From: Alentia gelatinosa
Taxonomy: Eukaryota > Annelida > Polychaeta > Phyllodocida > Polynoidae
Direction: 5' to 3'
Length of the DNA stretch: 64,000 nucleotides
Assembly: GCA_950022655.1 (NCBI GenBank)
Contig: OX465579.1
Coordinates: 180,424,303 to 180,488,302, forward strand
Under the pieces are notes generated by a model, which saw only the letters and a list, made by a program, of their open reading frames with translations, ran no database searches and had not been told where the DNA came from. Both the position numbers and the translations under genes were made by a program. Positions 13,001 through 25,000 of this stretch are shown piece by piece (position 1 is the stretch's first letter; every line of letters starts with the position of its first letter).

Positions 13001-16000
13001 TGTTATCGTTGCTTACAAGGTTGTTTCTGAATTCGTATCATTCTCATGTGGATCTAAATATACTCCTATGGGAATCCGTTCTTGTCCTGTTGCACTGATA
13101 CCTCCTTAAATGCGTTTAAATGTTGGTTTATGTTTATTGGTTAAATGTACTACTGTATTTATAACACTGACTTTGTCCATACTGTAACCTTACCTCAAGC
13201 ATGGCACACTGATTGATATCATTTGTTTTATGTTTCGTGACGGTTTGGAGAAGACGATTCAAAGTTTCTGATAATTCACGTGTAGGATCACACTGACAAG
13301 GTCTCTGTGTGAGACTTTCTGATAATTCACGTGTAGGATCACACTGACAAGGTCTCTATGTGTGAGACTTTCTGATAATTCACGTGTAGGACCACACTGA
13401 CAACGTCTCTATGTGTGAGACTTTCTGATAATTCACGTGTAGGATCACACTGACAAGGTCTCTATGTGTGAGACTTTCTGATAATTCACGTGTAGGATCA
13501 CACTGACAAGGTCTCTGTGAGACTTTCTGATAATTCACGTGTAGGGTCACACTGACAAGGTCTCTATGTGAGACTTTCTGATAATTCAAGTGTAGGACCA
13601 CACTGACAAGGTCTCTATGTGTGAGACTTTCTGATAATTCGAGTGTAGGATCACACTGACAAGGTCTCTATGTGTGAGACTTTCTTATAATTCACGTGTA
13701 GGACCACACTGACAAGGTCTCTGTGTGTGAGACTTTCTGATAATTCACGTGTAGGACCACACTGACAAGGTCTCTATGTGTGAGACTTTCTGATAATTCA
13801 CGTGTAGGATCACACTGACAAGGTCTCTATGTGTGAGACTTTCTGATAATTCACGTGTAGGATCACACTGACAAGGTCTCTATGTGAGAGACTTTCTGAT
13901 AATTCACGTGTAGGACCACACTGACAAGGTCTCTATGTGTGAGACTTTCTGATAATTCACGTGTAGGATCACACTGACAAGGTCTCTATGTGAGACTTTC
14001 TGATAATTCACGTGTAGAATCACACTGACAAGGTCTCTATGTGAGACTTTCTGATAATTCACGTGTAGGATCACACTGACAAGGTCTCTATGTGTGAGAC
14101 TTTCTGATAATTCACGTGTAGGATCACACTGACAAGGTCTCTATGTGAGACTTTCTGATAATTCACGTGTAGGATCACACTGACAAGGTCTCTGTGTGAG
14201 ACTTTCTGATAATTCACGTGTAGGACCACACTTACAAGGTCTCTGTGTGTGAGACTTTCTGATAATTCACGTGTAGGACCACACTGACAAGGTCTCTATG
14301 TGAGACTTTCTGATAATTTACGTGTAGTACCACACTTACAAGGTCTCTATGTGAGACTTTCTGATAATTCACGTGTAGGATCACACTGACAAGGTCTCTA
14401 TGTGAGACTTTCTGATAATTCACGTGTAGGACCACACTGACAAGGTCTCTATGTGAGACTTTCTGATAATTCACGTGTAGGATCACACTGACAAGGTCTA
14501 TGTGTGTGAGACTTTCTGATAATTCACGTGTAGGACCACACTTACAAGGTCTCTATGTGAGACTTTCTGATAATTTACGTGTAGGATCACACTGACAAGG
14601 TCTCTATGTGAGACTTTCTGATAATTCACGTGTAGGACCACACTTACAAGGTCTCTGTGTGTGAGACTTTCTGATAATTCACGTGTAGGACCACACTGAC
14701 AAGGTCTCTATGTGAGACTTTCTGATAATTCACGTGTAGGACCACACTTACAAGGTCTCTATGTGAGACTTTCTGATAATTCACGTGTAGGATCACACTG
14801 ACAAGGTCTCTGTGTGAGACTTTCTGATAATTCACGTGTAGGATCACACTGACAAGGTCTCTATGTGTGAGACTTTCTGATAATTCACGTGTAGGATCAC
14901 ACTGACAAGGTCTCTGTGTGAGACTTTCTGATAATTCACGTGTAGGACCACACTGACAAGGTCTCTATGTATGAGACTTTCTGATAATTCACGTGTAGGA
15001 TCACACTGACAAGGTCTCTATGTGAGACTTTCTGATAATTCACGTGTAGGACCACACTGACAAGGTCTCTATGTGTGAGACTTTCTGATAATTCACGTGT
15101 AGGATCACACTGACAAGGTCTCTATGTGTGACTTTCTGATAATTCACGTGTAGGACCACACTGACAAGGTCTCTATGTGAGACTTTCTGATAATTCACGT
15201 GTAGGACCACACTGACAAGGTCTCTATGTGAGAGACTTTCTGATAATTCACGTGTAGGACCACACTGACAAGGTCTCTATGTGAGACTTTCTGATAATTC
15301 ACGTGTAGGACCACACTGACAAGGTCTCTATGTGAGACTTTCTGATAATTCACGTGTAGGACCACACTGACAAGGTCTCTATGTGAGAGACTTTCTGATA
15401 ATTCACGTGTAGGATCACACTAAGAAGGTCTCTATGTGTGAGACTTTCTGATAATTCACATGTAGGACCACACTGACAAGGTCTCTATGTGAGACTTTCT
15501 GATAATTCACGTGTAGGACCACACTGACAAGGTCTCTATGTGAGACTTTCTGATAATTCACGTGTAGGACCACACTGACAAGGTTTCTATGTGTGAGACT
15601 TTCTGATAATTCACGTGTAGGATCACACTGACAAGGTCTCTGTGTGTGAGACTTTCTGATAATTCACATGTAGGACCACACTGACAAGGTCTCTATGTGA
15701 GACTTTCTGATAATTCACGTGTAGGATCACACTGACAAGGTCTCTATGTGAGACTTTCTGATAATTCACGTGTAGGATCACACTGACAAGGTCTCTGTGT
15801 GTGACTTTCTGATAATTCACGTGTAGGATCACACTGACAAGGTCTCTATGTGTGAGACTTTCTGATAATTCGAGTGTAGGATCACACTGACAAGGTCTCT
15901 ATGTGTGAGACTTTCTGATAATTCACGTGTAGGACCACACTGACAAGGTCTCTGTGTGAGACTTTCTGATAATTCGCGTGTAGGATCACACTGACAAGGT

Positions 16001-19000
16001 CTCTATGTGTGAGACTTTCTGATAATTCAAGTGTAGGACCACACTGACAAGGTCTCTCTGTGTGAGACTTTCTGATAATTCACGTGTAGGACCACACTGA
16101 CAAGGTCTCTGTGTGAGACTTTCTGATAATTCACGTGTAGGACCACACTGACAAGGTCTCTATATGAGACTTTCTGATAATTCACGTGTAGGATCACACT
16201 GACAAGGTCTCTTTGTGAGACTTTCTGATAATTCACGTGTAGGATCACACTGACAAGGTCTCTATGTGAGACTTTCTGATAATTCACGTGTAGGACCACA
16301 CTGACAAGGTCTCTATGTGTGACTTTCTGATAATTCACGTGTAGGATCACACTGACAAGGTCTCTGTGTGAGACTTTCTGATAATTCACGTGTAGGACCA
16401 CACTGACAAGGTCTCTATGTGAGACTTTCTGAAAATTCACGTGTAGGATCACACTGACAAGGTCTCTATGTGTGACTTTCTGATAATTCACGTGTAGGAT
16501 CACACTGACAAGGTCTCTGTGTGAGAGACTTTCTGATAATTCACGTGTAGGACCACACTGACAAGGTCTCTATGTGAGACTTTCTGATAATTCACGTGTA
16601 GGATCACACTGACAAGGTCTCTATGTGTGAGACTTTCTGATAATTCACGTGTAGGATCACACTGACAAGGTCTCTGTGTGAGACTTTCTGATAATTCACG
16701 TGTAGGACCACACTGACAAGGTCTCTATGTGTGAGACTTTCTGATAATTCACGTGTAGGACCACACTGACAAGGTCTCTATGTGTGAGACTTTCTGATAA
16801 TTCACGTGTAGGACCACACTGACAAGGTCTCTATGTGAGACTTTCTGATAATTCACGTGTAGGACCACACTGACAAGGTCTCTATGTGAGACTTTCTGAT
16901 AATTCACGTGTAGGACCACACTGACAAGGTCTCTGTGTGTGACTTTCTGATAATTCACGTGTAGGATCACACTGACAAGGTCTCTATGTGAGACTTTCTG
17001 ATAATTCACGTGTAGGACCACACTGACAAGGTCTCTTATGTGAGACTTTCTGATAATTCACGTGTAGGACCACACTGACAAGGTCTCTATGTGAGACTTT
17101 CTGATAATTCACGTGTAGGATCACACTGACAAGGTCTCTATGTGTGAGACTTTCTGATAATTCACGTGTAGGATCACACTGACAAGGTCTCTGTGTGAGA
17201 CTTTCTGATAATTCACGTGTAGGACCACACTGACAAGGTCTCTGTGTGAGACTTTCTGATAATTCACGTGTAGGATCACACTTTCTTCTTTTTTCATGGT
17301 TTTTATTAGGGTTACAAACTGACACGCTTTCCAGGTTCTGCACCAGCCGATCTGCCACCTGGTCCCTCTAGGGTTACCAGAGTACTTAGCACATCAATAC
17401 ATCTCGGTCTTAGTGAATCAGGAACAAACTACTCTATGGCTGGTCTATTAATGAGGTGGGATTGAACAAGATTTCACGTACGTAGTTAAACATGTAAGGT
17501 TCACAGTTGTTTGTACATCTTTGTTTCATTCGCATTGACAATTACCAACAGATATTGGTGGTACAAAGGAGTAGTAACACATTTCAGCAGTAGATATCTA
17601 GTATCTGATGACAAATTAGTATCTGGACTTCTACAAAGTATTTCGTCGTGAGATTATAGAATACACATAGATTGTTTCATCTCCAGTTATAATTCATTAT
17701 ATAACACCCAGTATTAGGCTAATTACACATTACTAGGTTTTTAAGTACTATACTTTGCAGTAATTGATTGGCATATATTACAGGATTCTTGTTTTACAGT
17801 ATAATGGCAGGAAGTAGTTAGTTGCGACGCAATCTAAGTGTACGAATAGCGGGATCAGTCCAAAGGGTGATTGTGCCTACAGAAGTATAAAGTCAGTCGT
17901 GTAGGTTTTATTTCGTCAACTATCAGGAACTCCTCAGGTGAGCTTCGTAAAAGACGGTTTGCCTTGAGGCATCTGGGGCAAAATGTTTTGGTTATTAGTT
18001 GAAAACTGTTCTTTTCAATTAATGTATGTATATTCGTCATTTAAATCATTCCACTTTTCTATGGCCCTTGTGTAAAAGCTTCGATTAAAGACCGGGTTTT
18101 TAAGAGGGGGTTGTAAGATACGGATTCCTTGGTTCCGTCTAGTTGGTAAGTCTCTTGTATCAATTAATTCCGGTATTTGAGCAAAGGAGTAGGACAAATA
18201 TATAAGTGAATGTTTCTTCTATCATACAGGGGCGGAGGTCTGCTAGTTCATGGAGTCGTTCAGTTGTAAATCTTGGATTAGGCTCTTGTTTAACTTTATA
18301 AATGATGCGTAAAATTTTATTCTGAAGGATTTGCAATTGGTGTGAGGTATGGTGTGTGGAATTATCATAAATAAAGTCAGAGTAATCTAGGTATGGTAAT
18401 ATGGTAGATTTGTAGATCTGTAATGCTGCTGGTATATCTATGTAGGGCTGCATTTTCACACATAGAGGTCTAGTGAGCGTAGACCCATGTATATCCAGTA
18501 CCCAGGTTATGGGTGTGTTCCATCGGCTGACAATAGTGAGAGGAACACCTGCCCGGTCACCGCCGACAGGTAACACCTGCCCGGTCACCGCCGACAGGTA
18601 ACACCTGCCCAGTCACCGCCAGCGGCTAAAGAGCAGGGAACTAGTAGAGCATATACAAGTGTAGGGGTCAGGGTAGCCGAGCAGTGGTTGGTTTGATTTA
18701 CGCTAGGTGACACGAGTGCCGATCCCTGCTGTGCGGTAAAGCCGGCGTACCAGTATATGCAAATACTACGGGGTCGCCCGCATTACGTAACTCAGTCAGT
18801 ATATATAGGCTGAGTCCGCAGCAGGTCGACAGGTTACTTGTACGTTCCTCTGCGTCAATCGAACTGCTTGGAACCTCACAGACTGGTTAGGTTTCTCCAC
18901 GCAGCCTTTCAGTGGTTGAGGGCACAGAACCCCTCACCTTACGCTACCTAGCACATTCCGTGCTAGGGGACTGTAACTTTTTGTCAGGCTGAATAAAGAT

Positions 19001-22000
19001 TCAGTAATACCTGAAACATGCCGAGTCTAGTTTCATGTCAGTAGGCTTGTATCGAGTAGTAGATCGCGCATCTCCCTGTACATACCGGGGACTATCCGAA
19101 CCAACCTACGCGGGAAACCTCATAGGGTAGCGACTCGTCTCACTCCGCCCGATAGACTAATCTAATCTAGGGTAGTGAGTTAAGCACTCTAGAACCGACG
19201 GACCGCTACACAAGTATGTACAAGTCACAGCATCAACACACATGTGTAATAACAGATCTAATTCTGTTCTCCGTTTGGTTTCATCGACTCACCGTCTCAG
19301 ACCTTTTCCTATCTCTCCCATTTAGGTGCGTTGGGGCGTACACCATGGATGTCATTGCAAGTACAGCCTTCGGTCTAAGAGTGGATTCTCAGAACAGCGA
19401 AGACAACCCGTTTGTTGTCAATGGCAAGAAGGTCCTGGACATCTCATTCACCAGCCCGCTGTTTGTCCTTTTTCGTAAGTTGACTTCCATAAATCCCTTC
19501 TGTTATTAAACAGAGAATGCCTTGATACAGATCATCAGAACATATCTATTCCCATGTGTGTCTTCCTCCTCCTACACAGTAACGTTAGAAGACACGTATA
19601 TGATAAGTTTGTTGTGCTCCAGACAGTGTAAACCAACATTGGCTCTTACAGTTATGTTGAATGTGTAGGGGTCGGGTGTGTGCACGCTTCACTATAAGAT
19701 GCGGGGTGGTGGTTCGGGAGAGCCCGTGCACGTAAGTACCGCGGGTCTGCCCGGATGACGTAACTCGGCTCGTCTATAAAGTCGACAGGTCACTCGCTGT
19801 GTTCTCTGTGTGAGGCGGGAACCTCTGGGGCCGTATGCAGGTAGTATGTCTTTCTGAACCCTCTCTCTCTGTGAGGCGGGAACCTCTGGGGCCTTATGCA
19901 GGTAGTGTGTCTTTCTGAACCCTCTCTCTCTGTGAGGCGGGAACCTCTGGGGCCTTATGCAGGTAGTGTGTCTTTCTGAACCCTCTCTCTCTGTGTGAGG
20001 CGGGAACCTCTGGGGCCTTATGCAGGTAGTGTGTCTTTCTGAACCCTCTCTCTGTGTGAGGCGGGAACCTCTGGGGCCTTATGCAGGTAGTATGTCTTTC
20101 TGAACCCTCTCTCTGTGTGAGGCGGGAACCTCTGGGGCCTTATGCAGGTAGTGTGTCTTTCTGAACCCTCTCTCTCTGTGAGGCGGGAACCTCTGGGGCC
20201 TTATGCAGGTAGTGTGTCTTTCTGAACCCTCTCTCTGTGTGAGGCGGGAACCTCTGGGGCCGTATGCAGGTAGTGTGTCTTTCTGAACCCTCTCTCTCTG
20301 TGAGGCGGGAACCTCTGGGGCCTTATGCAGGTAGTATGTCTTTCTGAACCCTCTCTCTCTGTGTGAGGCGGGAACCTCTGGGGCCGTATGCAGGTAGTAT
20401 GTCTTTCTGAACCCTCTCTCTGTGTGAGGCGGGAACCTCTGGGGCCTTATGCAGGTAGTGTGTCTTTCTGAACCCTCTCTCTCTGTGAGGCGGGAACCTC
20501 TGGGGCCTTATGCAGGTAGTATGTCTTTCTGAACCCTCTCTCTCTGTGTGAGGCGGGAACCTCTGGGGCCTTATGCAGGTAGTGTGTCTTTCTGAACCCT
20601 CTCTCTGTGTGAGGCGGGAACCTCTGGGGCCTTATGCAGGTAGTGTGTCTTTCTGAACCCTCTCTCTGTGTGAGGCGGGAACCTCTGGGGCCGTATGCAG
20701 GTAGTATGTCTTTCTGAACCCTCTCTCTCTGTGAGGCGGGAACCTCTGGGGCCTTATGCAGGTAGTGTGTCTTTCTGAACCCTCTCTCTCTGTGTGAGGC
20801 GGGAACCTCTGGGGCCTTATGCAGGTAGTATGTCTTTCTGAACCCTCTCTCTGTGTGAGGCGGGAACCTCTGGGGCCTTATGCAGGTAGTATGTCTTTCT
20901 GAACCCTCTCTCTGTGTGAGGCGGGAACCTCTGGGGCCTTATGCAGGTAGTATGTCTTTCTGAACCCTCTCTCTCTGTGTGAGGCGGGAACCTCTGGGGC
21001 CGTATGCAGGTAGTGTGTCTTTCTGAACCCTCTCTCTCTGTGAGGCGGGAACCTCTGGGGCCTTATGCAGGTAGTGTGTCTTTCTGAACCCTCTCTCTGT
21101 GTGAGGCGGGAACCTCTGGGGCCTTATGCAGGTAGTGTGTCTTTCTGAACCCTCTCTCTGTGTGAGGCAGGAACCTCTGGGGCCGTATGCAGGTAGTGTG
21201 TCTTTCTGAACCCTCTCTCTGTGTGAGGCGGGAACCTCTGGGGCCGTATACAGGTAGTATGTCTTTCTGAACCCTCTCGGTGGCTGAGTGCGGAGGATAC
21301 ACTTCGGGTAATAATCTCCCTCGCTGCGTGTATTTTCAGTATTGTTTCCCAAGCTGCTGTCTAAACTGGGCTACTCCATCCTGGGGAGGAAAGCGGTGTC
21401 CTTCTTCACGGAGATCACGAAACAGACTCTGGAGGCGCGAACAGGAGGAGACAAGGTAGGGTCTGCTTTTAGATTACCCACCCAGGGATCGCTATCATTA
21501 CCCACCCAGGGATCGCTATTATTACCCACCCAGGGATCGCTATTATTACCCACCCAGGGATCGCTATTATTACCCACCCAGGGATCGCTATTATTACCCA
21601 CCCAGGGATCGCTATCATTACCCACCCAGGGATCGCTATCATTACCCACCCAATATGGAGTCTCTACACTAAACCTATGGAGCCTCCAGATTGCTATTAT
21701 TACCCATCCAATACGGAGTCTCCATGCTGAGCCTATGGAGCCTCCAGATCGCTATTATTACCCACCCAATACGGAGTCTGCATGCTAAGCCTATGGAGCC
21801 TCCAGATCGCTATTATTACCTACCCAATACGGAGTCTCCACGCTAAGCCTATGGAGCCTCCAGATCGCTATTATTACCCACCCAATACGGAGTCTCTACG
21901 CTAAGTCTATGGAGCATCCAGATCGCTATTATTACCCACCCAATACGGAGTATCTACGCTAAGTCTATGGAGCGTCCAGATCGCTATCATTACCCACCCA

Positions 22001-25000
22001 ATACAGAGTCACCACGCTAAGTCTATGGAGCGTCCAGATCGCTATCATTACCCACCCAATATGGAGTCTCTACGCTAAGCCTATGGAGCTTCCAGATCGC
22101 TATTATTACCCAACCAATATGGAGTCTCTACGCTAAGTCTATGGAGCCTCCAGATCGCTATTATTACCCACCCAATACGGAGTCTCCACGCTAAGCCTAT
22201 GGAGTCTCCAGATCGCTATTATTACCCACCCAATACGGAGTCTCCACGCTAAGTCTATGGAGCCTCCATATCGCTATTATTACCCACCCAATACAGAGTC
22301 TCCACGCTAAGTCTATGGAGCCTCCAGATCGCTATTATTACCCACCTAATATGGAGTCTCTACGCTAAGTCTATGGAGCCTCCAGATCGCTATCATTACC
22401 CACCCTATACGGAGTCTCCACGCTAAGCCTATGGAGCCTCTAGATCGCTATCATTACCCACCCAATACGGAGTCTTCACGCTAAGCCTATGGAGCCTCCA
22501 GATCGCTATTATTACCCACCCAATATGGAGTCTCCAAACTAAGTCTATGGAGCCTCCAGATCGCTATTATTACCCACCCAATACGGAGTCTCCACGCTAA
22601 GCCTATGGAGCCTCCAGATCGCTATTATTACCCACCCAATACGGAGTCTCCACGCTAAGCCTATGGAGTCTCCAGATCGCTATTATTACCCACCCAATAC
22701 GGAGTCTCCACGCTAAGTCTATGGAGCCTGCATATCGCTATTATTACCCACCCGATACAGAGTCTCCACGCTAAGTCTATGGAGCCTCCAGATCGCTATT
22801 ATTACCCACCCAATATGTAGTCTCTACGCTAAGTCTATGGAGCCTCCAGATCGCTATCATTACCCACCCGATACGGAGTCTCCACGCTAAGCCTATGGAG
22901 CCTCTAGATCGCTATCATTACCCACCCAATACGGAGTCTTCACGCTAAGTCTATGGAGCCTCCAGATCGCTATCATTACCCACCCAATATGGAGTCTCCA
23001 TACTAAGTCTATGGAGCCTCCATATCGCTATTATTACCCACCGAATAAGGAGTCACCACGCTAAGCCTATGGAGCCTCCAGATCGCTATTATTACCCACC
23101 CAATACAGAGTCTCCACGCTAAGCCTATGGAGCCTCCAGATCGCTATCATTACCCACCCAATACGGAGTCTCCACCCTAAGTTTATGGAGCCTCCAGATC
23201 GCTATTATTACCCACCCACTACGGAGTCTCCACGCTAAGTCTATGGAGCCTCCATATCGCTATTATTACCCACATAATACGGAGTCTCTACGCTAAGTCT
23301 ATGTAGCCTTCAGATCGCTATCATTACCCACCCAATACGGAGTCTCCACGCTAAGTCTATGGAGCCTCCATATCGCTATTATTACCCACATAATACGGAG
23401 TCTCTACGCTAAGTCTATGTAGCCTTCAGATCGCTATCATTACCCACCCAATACGGAGTCTCCACGCTAAGCCTATGGAGCCTCCAGATCGCTATTATTA
23501 CCCACCTAATACGGAGTCACCACGCTAAGCCTATGGAGCCTCCAGATCGCTATTATTACCCACCCAATACGGAGTCTCTACGCTAAGTCTATGGAGCCTC
23601 CAGATCGCTTTTATTACCCACCGAATACGGAGTCTCCACGCTAAGCCTATGGAGCCTCCAGATCGCTATTATTACCCACCCAATACGGAGTCTACGCTAA
23701 GTCTATGGAGCCTCCAGATCGCTATTATTACCCAACCAATACGGAGTCTCTACACTAAACCTATGGAGCCTCCAGATCGCTATTATTACCCACCCAATAC
23801 GGAGTCTCTACGCTAAGTCTATGGAGCCTCCAGATCGCTATTATTACCCACCCAATACGGAGTCTCTACGCTAAGTCTATGGAGCCTCCAGATCGCTATT
23901 ATTACCCACCCAATACAGAGTCTCCACGCTAAGCCTATGGAGCCTCCAGATCGCTATCATTACCCACCCAATACGGAGTCTCTACGCTAAGTCTATGGAG
24001 CCTCCAGATCGCTATTATTACCCACCCAATACGGAGTATCTACGCTAAGTCTATGGAGCGTCCAGATCGCTATCATTACCCACCCAATACAGAGTCACCA
24101 CGCTAAGTCTATGGAGCGTCCAGATCGCTATCATTACCCACCCAATATGGAGTCTCTACGCTAAGCCTATGGAGCTTCCAGATCGCTATCATTACCCACC
24201 CAATACGGAGACACCATGCTAAGCCTATGGAGCCTCCAGATCGCTATTATTACCCACCCAATACGGAGTCTCCATACTAAGCCTATGGAGCCTTCAGATC
24301 GCTATCATTACCCACCCAATATGGAGTCTCCATACTAAGTCTATGGAGCCTCCAGATCGCTATTATTACCCACCCAATATGGAGACACCATGCTAACCCT
24401 ATGGAGCCTCCAGATCGCTACTGAGTAGAATACTGAGTAGAATACGGCCACCTGACGGGCATTATAGGAACTATTCATATGAATAATGCATGGCGCTTGT
24501 GTCGAATTTCTTATTATTTACAAGATTGTATCCCTAATAATTAGTCGAATGGTGAGTAATAAATACAACACTACCATCATTTAGATCTGAGTGGTTGTAT
24601 TCTCCTTGTAGCTGACACTACTAATACTCCTCACTGTCACTCGGAGGTTTACTTCGTGTCAACTACGCGGAGAATATGGCCACTCAGATCGAAATGATGA
24701 TAATATTGTGTATTTATCAATATGTAGTAGTTGTGTCCTGTAAATGGTACTGTTGAATCCTGTCGTAGTTGTGTCCTGTCTGTGGTATATAATATTATAG
24801 AATCCTGTAGTAGCTGTGCCCTGTTTATATTACTGTAGAATCCTGTAGTAGTTGTGTCCTGTCTGTGGTATATAATATTTGTAGAATCCTGTAGTAGCTG
24901 TGTCCTGTCTGTGGTATATAATATTGTAGAATCCTGTGGTAGTTGTGTCCTGTCTGTGGTATATAATACTGTAGAATCCTGTGGTAGTTGTGTCCTGTCT

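Noticed and set aside
13380..17358. Several - strand ORFs of 67-158 codons ([14 protein letters not shown] repeats)
   Set aside because: They are one translation of the 51-bp minisatellite, and they begin and end wherever unit-length changes shift the frame.
18160..18588. 142-codon - ORF as an intact gene
   Set aside because: It is the C-terminal scrap of a LINE RT with a frameshift into a neighbouring frame.
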